The notes: a model not told the origin generated them from the sequence alone. A DNA stretch of 64,000 nt from DATATV01 sp036268615 (GCA_036268615.1 DATATV010000120.1:36899-100898), one strand, 5' to 3'. Numbered from the stretch's first letter, positions 16,852 through 26,247 are shown. Translations and numbers: made by a program.

Positions 16852-17895
16852 ATGAAAGCGGTCGTCTACGCCGACTACGGCCTTGTCCCGACGTTGTCCG
16901 AGGTGCCGGCGCCGGACTGTCCGGCTGGTGGGGTGGTGCTCGCGGTCGGTGCGACCGGAGTGTGTCGATCGGACTGGCACGCCTGGCGGGGACACGATCC
17001 GGTGCCACTGCCGCACATCCCGGGCCACGAGCTGGCCGGCACGGTCGCCGAACTCGGCGCCGGAGTGACCCGCTGGCGGGTGGGGGACCGGGTGACGGTG
17101 CCGTTCGTCTGCGGCTGCGGGCAGTGCGAGTACTGCCGTGCGGGCGAACCGCAGGTCTGTCCGCAGCAGACCCAACCGGGATTCACCGGGCCAGGGTCGT
17201 TCGCCGAGCGGGTGGTCCTGCACGCGGCGGACGTGAACCTGGTGGCACTGCCCGATTCCGTCGACTTCGTCACCGCCGCGTCGCTCGGCTGCCGGTTCGC
17301 CACGGCGTTTCGCGCGGTGCGGGTGCACGGCCGGGTGCGTTCGGGCGACTGGCTCGCCGTGCACGGCTGCGGCGGGGTCGGCCTGTCGGCGGTGCAGATC
17401 GGGGTCGCGTCGGGCGCCCGGGTGATCGCCGTCGACGTGACGACCGGCGCGCTGGACCGGGCCCGCGCGCTGGGTGCCGAGGCCGTGCTGGACGCCGGCC
17501 AGGTGACCGATCCGGCCGCCGCCATCCAGGAGATCACCGGCGGCGGCGCGCAGGTGTCGGTGGACGCGCTTGGTTCACCGGCCACCGCGGTGGCCTCGGT
17601 GCGGTCGCTGCGCAGGCGCGGCCGGCACGTCCAGGTCGGTCTGCTGCTGGGCGAGGCGGCCACCCCACCGCTGCCGATGGATCTGGTCATCGCCCGTGAA
17701 CTGGAGATCTACGGTTCACACGGGATGGCGGCGCACGAGTACCCGGCGATGCTCGCGCTGGTCGCCGACGGGACGCTGCGTCCCGACCAACTGGTCGGCT
17801 CGGTGATCGGACTGGCCGACGCGGGGGCGGCGCTGGCCGGGTTGGACCGGGTCGGCGCGTCGGTGGGGATGACGGTGGTCGATCTGTCCCGCTGA
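16852..17895 (+). CDS. zinc-dependent alcohol dehydrogenase
   Basis: 347-residue medium-chain dehydrogenase. Catalytic zinc site GVCRSDWHAW (Cys) and PGHELAG (His-Glu) near residues 38-62; structural zinc lobe with four Cys in CGCGQCEYCRAGEPQVC near 88-104; NAD(P) Rossmann motif GCGGVGLSAVQIG near 173. It oxidises an alcohol or reduces an aldehyde; substrate not determinable. ATG 16852 has only a weak ribosome site. The stop is 4 bases from the stop of the convergent SDR gene, with no terminator hairpin between. Confidence 0.92.
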   Translation: MKAVVYADYGLVPTLSEVPAPDCPAGGVVLAVGATGVCRSDWHAWRGHDPVPLPHIPGHELAGTVAELGAGVTRWRVGDRVTVPFVCGCGQCEYCRAGEPQVCPQQTQPGFTGPGSFAERVVLHAADVNLVALPDSVDFVTAASLGCRFATAFRAVRVHGRVRSGDWLAVHGCGGVGLSAVQIGVASGARVIAVDVTTGALDRARALGAEAVLDAGQVTDPAAAIQEITGGGAQVSVDALGSPATAVASVRSLRRRGRHVQVGLLLGEAATPPLPMDLVIARELEIYGSHGMAAHEYPAMLALVADGTLRPDQLVGSVIGLADAGAALAGLDRVGASVGMTVVDLSR

Positions 17896-17899
17896 GTGG

Positions 17900-18652
17900 T
17901 CAGCCGCGGCCGACGTAGGGCATCTCGTTCGCCATGATCGTCATCGTCGGCACGTTGACGTCCAGCGGCAGTGAGGCCAGGAAGGCGATCGTGCGGCCGA
18001 CGTGCGCCACGTCCATCACCGGCTCCACCGCGACGCTGCCGTCCGCCTGCGGCACGCCCTGCGACATCCGGGCGGTGAGGTCGGTCGCTGCGTTGCCGAT
18101 GTCGAGCTGGCCGCAGGCGATCCGATGGGCTCGCCCGTCCAGCGCCAGCGCCTTGGTCAGCCCGGTGATCGCGTGCTTGGTCGCGGTGTAGGGCGCGCTG
18201 AACGGACGCGGTGTGTGCGCGGAGAGCGAGCCGTTGTTGATGATCCGGCCACCCTGCGGGCGCTGGTCGCGCATCAGCGCGAAAGCTGCCTGTGCCACCA
18301 GGAACGACCCGGTCAGGTTGACGTCCACCACCGCCCGCCACTGCTGCGCGGTCAACTCGTCCACCGGCACCGCAGGCGCGCCCATGCCGGCGTTGTTGAA
18401 CACCAGGTCCAGTCGCCCCCACCGGTCCCGGATCTCGCCGAACACGCGCTCGACCGCCGCCTCGTCGGTCACGTCGGTCGGCAGCACCAGCGGGTCCGGT
18501 CCGCTGCTCAGCTCGGCGGTGGCCCCCAGGGTCTGCTCGTGCCGGCCGGTGAGCACGACGGTCCAGCCGGCCGCGGCGAGGTTGATCGCGGCGGACCGGC
18601 CGATGCCGGAACCCGCGCCGGTGACCAGCGCGATACGGGGTGAGTCGGTCAC
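17900..18652 (-). CDS. SDR family oxidoreductase
   Basis: 250-residue classical short-chain dehydrogenase: cofactor motif TGAGSGIG near 11-18, NNAG near 88, catalytic Ser in NNGSLSAH and YTATK (Tyr, Lys). GTG start at 18652, six bases after AGGAGGA. Substrate unknown. Convergent with the zinc alcohol dehydrogenase; the two could act on the same alcohol/ketone pair but this is only positional. Confidence 0.9.
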   Translation of the reverse strand: MTDSPRIALVTGAGSGIGRSAAINLAAAGWTVVLTGRHEQTLGATAELSSGPDPLVLPTDVTDEAAVERVFGEIRDRWGRLDLVFNNAGMGAPAVPVDELTAQQWRAVVDVNLTGSFLVAQAAFALMRDQRPQGGRIINNGSLSAHTPRPFSAPYTATKHAITGLTKALALDGRAHRIACGQLDIGNAATDLTARMSQGVPQADGSVAVEPVMDVAHVGRTIAFLASLPLDVNVPTMTIMANEMPYVGRG

Positions 18653-18693
18653 GCCGGTCCTCCTGCTCGTCGACGGACCTCCATCCTGCCTGA

Positions 18694-21009
18694 TCAGTCC
18701 CGCCGGCCGGTGGCCGCGCGGAGTTCGGCCGCCTCCTCTGGCCGGTCGAGCTGGTCCAAGGCGGTCGCCAACGCGGCCGCCGTGGCCCGGTACGGCCGGC
18801 TGTCGGGGGCCGTCCGGGACAGCGCGCTGCGCAACTCGGACTCCGCCTCGCCCGCCCGGCCGGCTTCCAGCAGGACCTGGCCGAAGATGAGTTCCGCGCC
18901 GGCCAACCGGTTGTGGGCGTTGGCCGCGTGGAAGTCGACGGGCGCGAGGCGAGCGTGCTCGATCGCCTCGGCCAACCGGTCCGCGCCGCGCAGCACCCGC
19001 ACCGCGTTGCCGCGGAACTGGGCGCGGTGAAAGGCTTTTGCCGGCGCGTTCTCGTCGGGCAGCGCGGCCACCGCCTGTTCCGCCTCGGCCAGCACGGTCA
19101 CCGCGTCGTCGGCCTGGTCACACCACAGCAGGGACAACGCTTCCTGGTACCGGCAGTACGCGAACCGATAGGGGTCACCGGATTTCCGGGCCGCGTCGCC
19201 GGCCTCGCGGTAGCGCCGCACGGCCCGTGCGTCCTGGTCCAACCGGTCGAGCAGGTCCGCCGACTCGGCCAGGATCTGTGCGATACCACCGAGTTCGTCG
19301 CGTTCGCGGGCGTGCGTGACGATCTCGTCGAACAGGTCGAGCGCCTGGCTCGGCTCGTTCGCGGCGAGCTGGATGTTCGCCAGCAGGTACCGGCAGCCGT
19401 CGCCGGCCCGGACATCGCCGCTCCGGTCGAAGCCGGCCGCGGCCTCCTCGGCGAGATCCGCCGCATCCACCAGTTGGTCAGTGTTTCGATACGCGTTGGC
19501 CAGCGTGCGCCGGCACTCCGCGGCCAGCTGCGGCTCGTCCGCCTCGGTGGCCCGGCCAACTGCCTCGGTCAGGTCGGGAATCGCCTCACCGGGCCGGTCG
19601 AGCGCGACCAGCAGATCGCCGAGCGCCCAGAGCAGCGCCGCGCGCATTCCGCTCGGCGCGGTCGGCGACAGGTGGGTGACGGCCTCCTGCGCGGCGGTCA
19701 GCGCGTTCGCCAGGTCGCCCTGGGCCCGTCGCAGCGCCGACAGCCGGTGGCAGGCGATCGACCGGAGCTGGGTCGCACCGGCCGTCCGGTACGCCTGGAC
19801 CGCCACCGTCGTCGCGTCGACGGCCGCGGCCAGATCGCCGCCGGGCTCGGTGTGCCGGTCGGCCCGTGCCCACGCCAGCGCACCGAGGATCAACTGGTCG
19901 TCCAGCGCGCCGGCGAGGGCGTCGGCCCGGTCGAGCAGCTCGTCGATCTCCACCGCCGGGCCGTCGGTCACGGTCAGCCCGTCAACCAGTCGCAGCAGGC
20001 TCCAGACCTGGTCGGACGGGTTCCCGGCGGTGGCGAAGTACTCGTTGCCCGAGCGCAGCAGCGGCAGCCCGTCGGCACCCCGACCGGTCTGGCAGAGCAG
20101 CGCGCCCAGCCGGCCGAGGTTGGTCTGCCGGCGACGCTCGTCGCCGGCCGCCGCGAACTGCTCGACGGCCGTCCGCAGTCCGGCCTCGACCGCGGCCTGC
20201 CCACCGTCCTGCATGGCCAGTCGGGCGCGCAGCGCGGTGATCCGGCCGGCCAGCACGAGGTCGCTGTCGTCGGCGAGTTTGTCCAGGCGCCGCAAGGCTT
20301 CCTGCGCTTCGGCCGACTCCTGCCGGAGCACGGCAAGCTCGGCCCGGTCGGCGAGTTCGGCGGCGGAGTGCTCGGCCCAGTCCGCGCCGACCGGCGGCAC
20401 CACGGCCGGCCCGGGCCTGCGGCTCGGCGTGACCGACAGCGGGAGCTGCTCGGCGACCGGCTGTTCGGCCATCAGTGCCACGATGCGCTCGGTCTGGTAG
20501 CCGGTGCCGTTGCGTGCGTCGAACCGGGCGGCCAGTTCCAACGCCTGCTTGGTGAGTTCGGCGCGCAGGTCCTCGGCCGGGATGCCGGCGGCCGGGCGGT
20601 CGCCGTGCGCGGGTCGCCGAACCGGCAGCGCGCCGTGGCCGGTCTCGGTGACCCGGCGCAGCAACAGCGCGGCCGACGCGGCGAACGACATCGCGCTGTA
20701 GGGGCTCGGTGGCCGGTCCAGCCAGCCGAGGTGCCGCTCCAGCAGTTCCAGTCCGCGCGGCTCGTTGCCGGTCAACGCGCAGAAGGCGAGGTGGTGGCCG
20801 ATCGACGTGACGTTCTTGGGCATCGTGCGCAACAACCGGTAGGCCCGCCGGTGTGCGCTGCGCGCGTCCGGCTCGACCGCGCGGCGGGCGGTGATCGCGT
20901 CCACCGCGTTCTGCAGCACCTCCCGCACGTACACCCGCGGGCTGCCGTACAGATGGTGGCTCAGCAGGTCGACGATGCCCCGCAGATCGACCTGAAAAGC
21001 CCGCTCCAC
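18694..21009 (-). CDS. HSP90 N-terminal stub fused in frame to TPR protein
   Basis: 771-residue chimera. Residues 1-41 read as the start of an actinobacterial HSP90-family protein (FQVDLRGIVDLLSHHLYGSP, then REVLQNAVDAITARRAVEPD), including the N-box E..QN..DA of the GHKL ATPase. The sequence then passes directly into a helical TPR-type protein (RMPKNVTSIGHHLAFCALTG region, then at least ten TPR-like hairpins to the end). The rest of the HSP90 ATPase, middle and C-terminal domains are absent. In relatives an HSP90-family gene is typically followed by a separate TPR gene (recollection), so this looks like an in-frame deletion joining the two. GTG 21009 is 8 bases after AGGGAG; the long frame to 21126 is not supported. 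ATPase activity is not expected. Confidence 0.8.
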   Translation of the reverse strand: MERAFQVDLRGIVDLLSHHLYGSPRVYVREVLQNAVDAITARRAVEPDARSAHRRAYRLLRTMPKNVTSIGHHLAFCALTGNEPRGLELLERHLGWLDRPPSPYSAMSFAASAALLLRRVTETGHGALPVRRPAHGDRPAAGIPAEDLRAELTKQALELAARFDARNGTGYQTERIVALMAEQPVAEQLPLSVTPSRRPGPAVVPPVGADWAEHSAAELADRAELAVLRQESAEAQEALRRLDKLADDSDLVLAGRITALRARLAMQDGGQAAVEAGLRTAVEQFAAAGDERRRQTNLGRLGALLCQTGRGADGLPLLRSGNEYFATAGNPSDQVWSLLRLVDGLTVTDGPAVEIDELLDRADALAGALDDQLILGALAWARADRHTEPGGDLAAAVDATTVAVQAYRTAGATQLRSIACHRLSALRRAQGDLANALTAAQEAVTHLSPTAPSGMRAALLWALGDLLVALDRPGEAIPDLTEAVGRATEADEPQLAAECRRTLANAYRNTDQLVDAADLAEEAAAGFDRSGDVRAGDGCRYLLANIQLAANEPSQALDLFDEIVTHARERDELGGIAQILAESADLLDRLDQDARAVRRYREAGDAARKSGDPYRFAYCRYQEALSLLWCDQADDAVTVLAEAEQAVAALPDENAPAKAFHRAQFRGNAVRVLRGADRLAEAIEHARLAPVDFHAANAHNRLAGAELIFGQVLLEAGRAGEAESELRSALSRTAPDSRPYRATAAALATALDQLDRPEEAAELRAATGRRD

Positions 21010-21150
21010 CACACACTCCCTGACCAGAATCCCCGGGCGACCGCCCGGACGGCGGCCACCACCGTAAGTGATCACGGCCGCCGGTGGAAGTCGAACACCG
21101 CGAGCTTGACCAAGTCGAAAGGCCACGCACCGGAATTGCGGCGTACGGCG

Positions 21151-21525
21151 TCAGCCGAACTGGGTCAACGAGAGCACGTTGCCGTCCGGGTCGGTGAACC
21201 AGGCGATCCTGGCGCCGCCGGGCGCGGTCCACACGCGGGTCTCGTCCTGGTCCATGCCGGGATACCGGGTGAACGTGACCCCCTTGGCGGTCAGGTCCCG
21301 GACGGTCGTGCTGATCTCGGCGACCGCCCAGCCGAGCACGGTGTCGGGCGCGGGTGTGAAGGTGGGCACCGGGGTGACCCGCAGCATGGTGCCGTTGGCG
21401 TCGAAGACGCTGGCGAAGTCGTTGTGCTCCACCAGGGTCAGCCCGAGCACGTCCTGGTAGAAGGCCCGCGCGCGGGGCGCGTCGAGTGTCGCCGCGAACG
21501 CGACCAGCGCACTGGTTCCGAGCAT
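21151..21525 (-). CDS. VOC (glyoxalase/dioxygenase-fold) protein
   Basis: 124-residue single-domain VOC protein: FAATLDAPRARAFYQDVLGL at the start of the first beta-alpha-beta-beta-beta unit and RIAWFTDPDGNVLSLTQ at the end. Such proteins bind metals or small ligands; no substrate can be named. ATG 21525 follows GAGGGAGG. It sits between the HSP90-TPR chimera and an SDR, all leftward. Confidence 0.87.
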   Translation of the reverse strand: MLGTSALVAFAATLDAPRARAFYQDVLGLTLVEHNDFASVFDANGTMLRVTPVPTFTPAPDTVLGWAVAEISTTVRDLTAKGVTFTRYPGMDQDETRVWTAPGGARIAWFTDPDGNVLSLTQFG

Positions 21526-21594
21526 GTCCGCCTCCCTCGTGTGTCTCAACCCAACAATCCTCGGCCGAGGGCGCCGCCGCGATCGGCTGAACCG

Positions 21595-22362
21595 TCAGAA
21601 GAACCCGCCGTCCACCGGAATGGTGCGGCCGGTGACGTACCGGGCGTCGTCGGACACCAGGAACGCGATGGCGGCGGCGATCTCCTCGGGTTCGGCCAGC
21701 CGGCCGAGCGCGCCCATCGCCCTGAGGGCGGTGGCCTGGTCGACGTCCAGGGCCGGATTCGTGTACAGGTGGGCGACCTCGGCGGCCATGTCGGTAGTGG
21801 TGCCGCCGGCCGCGATGGCATTGATGGTGATGCCGCGCTGTCCGAGTTCGGCGGCGAGGTTGAGCACCATCGCCTCGACGGCGGCCTTGCTGGACGCGTA
21901 GAGCGTGTGGTGGAACACCGACTTTCGTGCGCTGACCGACGAGGTCAGCACGATCCGGCCACCCTCGGCGCCGAAGTGGCGCACCGCGTGCTGGACGGCG
22001 AACAGCTGGCCGCGGGTGTTGGTCGCGTACACCCGGTCGAAGTCGGCCGGGGTGATCTCGGCGAGCGGTCCGAAATGTTCGATCCCGGCGTTGCTGACCA
22101 GGATATCCAGCCCGCCCAACGTTTCCGCCGCGGTGTCCAGCAGCGCCGCGGTCTGCTCCGGGTCGCTCACGTCAGCCTGGACGGCCACCGCCCGGCCACC
22201 GCACGCGGTCACCGCGTCGACCACCGCGGTCGCCGACCGGGCGTCGCTGCGGTAGTTCACCGCGACCGCGGCGCCCTCCTCGGCCAGTCGGGCGACCACC
22301 GCGGCGCCGATGCCCCGGCTGCCGCCGGTCACCACGGCGACCTTTCCCTGCAGGCGTTCCAT
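21595..22362 (-). CDS. FabG-like SDR, 3-oxoacyl-ACP reductase family
   Basis: 255-residue classical SDR: TGGSRGIG near 12-19, SNAG near 90, catalytic TSSVSA Ser and YASSK, C-terminal GRTIPVDGGFF. The sequence is of the FabG/glucose dehydrogenase-like type common as stand-alone reductases. ATG 22362 follows GGAG. Transcription is predicted from the promoter at 22416-22444, overlapped by a dyad. Confidence 0.9.
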   Translation of the reverse strand: MERLQGKVAVVTGGSRGIGAAVVARLAEEGAAVAVNYRSDARSATAVVDAVTACGGRAVAVQADVSDPEQTAALLDTAAETLGGLDILVSNAGIEHFGPLAEITPADFDRVYATNTRGQLFAVQHAVRHFGAEGGRIVLTSSVSARKSVFHHTLYASSKAAVEAMVLNLAAELGQRGITINAIAAGGTTTDMAAEVAHLYTNPALDVDQATALRAMGALGRLAEPEEIAAAIAFLVSDDARYVTGRTIPVDGGFF

Positions 22363-22407
22363 GTCAACTCCTCGTATGGTCGGGGGTGCGCCGGTCGATC
22401 ACCCCCA

Positions 22408-22444
22408 TAAGAAATCTTTTAACCCCTTTCTTAACCGTTGTCAA
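22408..22444 (-). promoter_or_regulatory. promoter of SDR gene with overlapping dyad
   Basis: On the minus strand TTGACA (22439-22444), a 17-base spacer and TAAAAG (22416-22421). The perfect inverted repeat TAAGAAA-N12-TTTCTTA (22408-22433) covers the -10 and most of the spacer, as expected for a repressor site. The AT-rich stretch is shared with the divergent acyltransferase gene. Confidence 0.55.
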
Positions 22445-22481
22445 GCTCGACCTTAATCTACCCACAGTGTGTCGGTTGATC

Positions 22482-23624
22482 ATGTCCAGTGTGGTTCAAA
22501 ATTGGAAAGACGACCGTCCGCGTAGGCTGAACAGCCTCACTGGCCTGCGCTTCTTCGGTGCCCTGGCGGTGGTGCTCTGTCACGTCGAGTTTCAGTTCTC
22601 GGACACCGCGTCATTGACCACAGCGGCGAGCTACGGTTATGTCGGGGTGAGTTTCTTTTTCATGCTTTCCGGTTTTGTGCTGACCTGGTCGGCGAATTCG
22701 GACAGTCCGCGGAAATTCATGTGGAGACGTTTCTGTCGGGTCTGGCCGTTGCAGTTCCTGCTCGCCCTGGTCGCCTTCACCGTGTTGTCCGCGCAGGAGC
22801 AGTTGCCCGGCGTTTTCGGGCACATCTCCGAAGTACTGTTGTTGCAGGCGTGGTCGCCGCAGCAGAACGTCTACTTCGGTGGCAACGGGGTGAGCTGGTC
22901 GCTGTCCTGCGAGATGTTCTTCTACCTGCTGTTTCCGTTCGTCGCCAGCCTGGTCGTCCGGCTGGGCCGGCGCGGCCTGATGATCACCGGCGCCGGCACG
23001 GTCGGTGCGCTGCTGGCCGCGCCCCTGGTCGCCTCGCTGGTCGGTGTCTCCCCGGCGATGTACTACTGGCTCTTCTTCATTTTCCCGCCCTACCGGTTCG
23101 GCGAATTCCTGCTCGGCATGGTGTTGGCCCGCGCGATCTGGCACGGTCTTCGGGTGCCGCGACCGGGGGTGGCCATGCTCGGCGCGGCCGCCGGCCTCGG
23201 CGTGATCATCTGGGTGCTCACCGACGTGACCCTGCGCACCGGCATCGACGTGGACCGCCCGTTCGTCGCGCTGTGCACGCTGCCGCTGTTCGCGCTGCTG
23301 CTGCTCGGCGGCGCCAGCGGCGACCTCGGTTCGGGCCGCGGTTGGCTCAGTTGGTGGCTGCCGCTGCGACTGGGCGAATGGTCCTTCGCCCTGTACCTGG
23401 TGCACAAGCCGGTGTTCCTGCTGACCACCGGCTGGGGTTGGTGGGGCAACTCCGGCGGGGTCGAGGGCGCGGTCGTGTTCGCGGCCTACCTCGTGGTCGC
23501 GATCGGTGCCGCGGCCGGCCTGTACTACGCGGCCGAACGACCGCTGGAGCGGTTCCTGCGCGGGTGGGGTGTGCCGGCGAGGGCGGCCGGCCCGGAGTTG
23601 GCGGTCGGTCAGTTGCGCGCCTGA
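22482..23624 (+). CDS. acyltransferase family 3 membrane protein (OafA-like)
   Basis: 380-residue integral membrane O-acyltransferase with about ten membrane helices. Seen: LTGLRFFGALAVVLCHVEFQ (conserved R and H of the family), GYVGVSFFFMLSGFVL, RRFCRVWPLQFLLAL, WSLSCEMFFYLLFP. It would acylate a surface polysaccharide, lipid or antibiotic. Start taken at ATG 22482 (MSSVVQNW); the frame is open from 22386, but no ribosome site is clear at either point. Divergent from the SDR gene. Confidence 0.88.
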   Translation: MSSVVQNWKDDRPRRLNSLTGLRFFGALAVVLCHVEFQFSDTASLTTAASYGYVGVSFFFMLSGFVLTWSANSDSPRKFMWRRFCRVWPLQFLLALVAFTVLSAQEQLPGVFGHISEVLLLQAWSPQQNVYFGGNGVSWSLSCEMFFYLLFPFVASLVVRLGRRGLMITGAGTVGALLAAPLVASLVGVSPAMYYWLFFIFPPYRFGEFLLGMVLARAIWHGLRVPRPGVAMLGAAAGLGVIIWVLTDVTLRTGIDVDRPFVALCTLPLFALLLLGGASGDLGSGRGWLSWWLPLRLGEWSFALYLVHKPVFLLTTGWGWWGNSGGVEGAVVFAAYLVVAIGAAAGLYYAAERPLERFLRGWGVPARAAGPELAVGQLRA

Positions 23625-23661
23625 GCCTGCGGTCGGGAGCCGGGGTGCGGAGCGGGCTGGG

Positions 23662-24294
23662 CTAGAGCCGTTCCAGGGCCAGACCCGCGCCCAGCCCGAT
23701 CAGCACGGTGCCGGTGGTGCGCTCCAGCCTGCGACGGATCTTGGCTCGGCTGAAGAACTTCCGCGCCCGCCCGATGAACGTGGCGACCAGCAGGAACCAA
23801 CTCGCGTCCACGACCACCTGGACGGCACCCAGCAGCAGCGTGGTGGTCAGCACGGTCGCGCCGAGCGGGATGAACTGCGGGTAGAAGGCGAAGGCGAACA
23901 CGGCGATCTTCGGGTTCGCCAGGTTGGTCAGCAGGCCCGAGACGGCCGGCCGCCACCGGCGACCACCCGCCGCCGCGGACTCGTCGAACGGCTGGTCCTC
24001 GGTGATGTGCCGAGAGCCCAGCCAGGCCTGCACGCCCAACGTGATCAGCACGATCGCGCCGGCGATCCGCAGACCGGTGTAGGCCAGTTCGCTCGCCTTC
24101 ACCAGCGCGGACACGCCGACCGCGGTGGCCACCGCCCAGGCGAACAGGCCGACCTCCATGCCGAGGATCACCGGCAGGGTGCCGCGGGCACCGCCGACCG
24201 CACCGCGCCGGATCACCAACGCCATCGACGGGCCGGGCACCATCGCGCCCAAGCCGACCGCCAGCACAAAACCGCCGAGCACCGACCACATCAC
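23662..24294 (-). CDS. LysE/RhtB family amino-acid exporter
   Basis: 210-residue membrane protein with six hydrophobic segments. The N-terminal GAMVPGPSMALVIRRGAVGG is the LysE-family signature, followed by LTNLANPKIAVFAFAFYPQF. Exports amino acids or derivatives; substrate unknown. GTG start 24294. It lies just downstream of the membrane Ser/Thr kinase gene, 48 bases away on the same strand. Confidence 0.9.
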   Translation of the reverse strand: MMWSVLGGFVLAVGLGAMVPGPSMALVIRRGAVGGARGTLPVILGMEVGLFAWAVATAVGVSALVKASELAYTGLRIAGAIVLITLGVQAWLGSRHITEDQPFDESAAAGGRRWRPAVSGLLTNLANPKIAVFAFAFYPQFIPLGATVLTTTLLLGAVQVVVDASWFLLVATFIGRARKFFSRAKIRRRLERTTGTVLIGLGAGLALERL

Positions 24295-24342
24295 GCCGCC
24301 GAGCCTCGCACACCGGCTCCGCGGACAGTAGCCGGTTTCCGG

Positions 24343-25965
24343 TCAGCCGGTGTGGCTGAGCACCGCGGAGCTGGAGATCTTCCAGCCACCGTCCTGGCTG
24401 ACCATGCCGAACGACGTACGTTCCACCTCGGTGTGGCCGTCCTTGTAGGCGTAGCTGATCGTCGCGATCACGCCCGCCGGTCCGTTCGCCACCACGTCGG
24501 ACGTGCTCGCGCTGGCGATCTTCGACCAGAAGCTGCTGTATCCGGACCAGCCGCCGGCGTGATTGGTCTGATAGTCGGCCGTCATGTAGGTCCAGCCTTC
24601 GTTCAGATTTCCCGGCACGATCTGGTAATAGGTGGTGATCGTCGAGCTCGGCGAGCCGCCGGTCGGACCGCCCTGGCCACCGCCGGGCCCACCGCCCGGG
24701 CCGCCGCCCGGCCCGCCGGCCGGTGTCGTTGTTGTCGTCGGCGCGTGCGTCGTGGTGGTGATCGGCGTCGTGGTGGTGACCGGGGCCGTCTTCGTCACCG
24801 GCGCGACCGCGGCGCCGGTCGAGGACGAGGTGGCCGGCGATCGGGTGGTCGTGGTGGTGCCGGTGGTCGATCCGCCCGGAGTCTTCTGGTCGTTGCCGTT
24901 GGTCAGCACGGCGACCAGGATGCCGGCGGCCAGCAGGATGACGGCGAGCAGCGCGAACAGGATCACCCGGCGGCGATTGCCGTTGGGCGTGCCGGCCGGT
25001 GTCGCGGTCGCGGGGGAGAGCGGCGGAGCGGCCACCGCGGCCGGGATCTCGGCGGCCGGCGCCGCGGCGGCGACCACGGTCGGCGCGGGCTGGGCCGGCA
25101 CCGGGACGACCACCGGCGGGGCCTCGACCACCGCGACCGACTCGGTGGCGTCGGCGATCAGGGCCAGCGCCTGCTCGGCCTCCTTGGCGGTGGGCCGCTG
25201 CGCCGGGTCGCGCTGGAGCATCCACAGCAGCGTGTCGGTGAGTGGGCCGGCCTGCTTCGGCGGCGCGACCTCCTGCGTCGCGATCTGGTAGAGCAGCGCG
25301 ATCGCGTTCTCGTTGAGGCCGAACGGCGGCACGCCCTCGATCGCGGTGTAGAGCGTCGCGCCGAGGGAGAACACGTCGCTGGGGTAACCGGCGTCGTGGC
25401 CCTGAGCGATCTCCGGGGCCAGGTAGGCGGGGGTACCGGCCAACACCCCGGTGGCCGTCACCGTCCCGTCGCCCACCGCGCGGGAGATGCCGAAGTCGGT
25501 CAGTTTCGCGGTGCCCTCGTCGGAGAGCAGTACGTTGGCGGGCTTCACGTCCCGGTGCACGATGCCGGCCGCGTGCGCGGCCGCGAGCGCCGACGCGATC
25601 TGGGCGCCGATCCGCGCCACGTCCTCGATCGGCGGCACGCCCAGGTCTGCCATCAGGTCGGATAAGCTCCGGGAGGGCAGGAACTCCATGATCAGGCACG
25701 GCCGGCCGGCATGCTCGACCACGTCGTAGACGGAGATCGCGTGCGGGTGGTGCAGCCGGGCGGCGATCCGCCCCTCCCGCATCGCCCGCCGGTTGGCCTC
25801 CTGCGCCTGGTCCTCGCTCATCCCGAAGTGCACCAACAGTTCCTTCACCGCGACACTGCGGTGCAGCAGTTCGTCCTCGGCGCGCCAGACCACCCCCATC
25901 GAGCCACTGCCCACCCGGGAAACCAGGCGATAGCGGTGGGCGATCAGGTCACCGTCGTCGGTCAC
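24343..25965 (-). CDS. membrane Ser/Thr protein kinase with extracellular C-terminal domain
   Basis: 540-residue receptor-type kinase. Residues about 10-270 hold the kinase: GSGSMGVVWRA glycine loop, AVKEL Lys, HRDVKPANVLL, DFGISR, PAYLAPE. One membrane helix near 340-362 (VILFALLAVILLAAGILVAV), then a Thr/Gly/Pro-rich stalk and an extracellular domain of about 100 residues (TTYYQIVPGNLNEGWTYMTA, ending VLSHTG) with no PASTA repeats. GTG 25965 chosen: GGAGG lies eight bases upstream; upstream in-frame ATGs at 26019 and 26040 lack this. Likely signals from the cell surface. Confidence 0.92.
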   Translation of the reverse strand: MTDDGDLIAHRYRLVSRVGSGSMGVVWRAEDELLHRSVAVKELLVHFGMSEDQAQEANRRAMREGRIAARLHHPHAISVYDVVEHAGRPCLIMEFLPSRSLSDLMADLGVPPIEDVARIGAQIASALAAAHAAGIVHRDVKPANVLLSDEGTAKLTDFGISRAVGDGTVTATGVLAGTPAYLAPEIAQGHDAGYPSDVFSLGATLYTAIEGVPPFGLNENAIALLYQIATQEVAPPKQAGPLTDTLLWMLQRDPAQRPTAKEAEQALALIADATESVAVVEAPPVVVPVPAQPAPTVVAAAAPAAEIPAAVAAPPLSPATATPAGTPNGNRRRVILFALLAVILLAAGILVAVLTNGNDQKTPGGSTTGTTTTTRSPATSSSTGAAVAPVTKTAPVTTTTPITTTTHAPTTTTTPAGGPGGGPGGGPGGGQGGPTGGSPSSTITTYYQIVPGNLNEGWTYMTADYQTNHAGGWSGYSSFWSKIASASTSDVVANGPAGVIATISYAYKDGHTEVERTSFGMVSQDGGWKISSSAVLSHTG

Positions 25966-26247
25966 AGCCACATCCTCCAAGGAGCCTTCGCGTCGTGCGT
26001 GGGCTCCATCCTCGTTCATCCCGTAGCACGTGGGTGCCAACGGGGTGATCGACGGGCGTCGGCGGTGGGCCGAACGGCGGTGTGCCGTCGCCGCACAGGC
26101 GCTTCACAACCAATTCCCCGGCACGTTGCCGGCGAAACCTGAGCAAAGCCGCATACCGCCCCGGCCGACCTGGACCCGGGTGGCCGCTCGACCGCCCCCG
26201 GCATCGTTCGGGGCAGGTCAGCGCGGTTCGGGTGATGCGGAGGGGTC

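Noticed and set aside
16726..17364. Upstream extension of the hydrolase frame to 502 codons
   Set aside because: The extension runs antisense to the zinc alcohol dehydrogenase and has no hydrolase features; the family length is reached from GTG 16725.
18913..22410. 1165-codon open frame on the plus strand
   Set aside because: It lies opposite the chimera, VOC and SDR genes, has low-complexity Arg/Gly/Gln composition and no family features; an artefact of high GC.
24632..25291. Gly/Val/Pro-rich plus-strand frame opposite the kinase stalk
   Set aside because: Reverse complement of the Thr/Pro/Gly-rich linker of the Ser/Thr kinase, not a separate gene.
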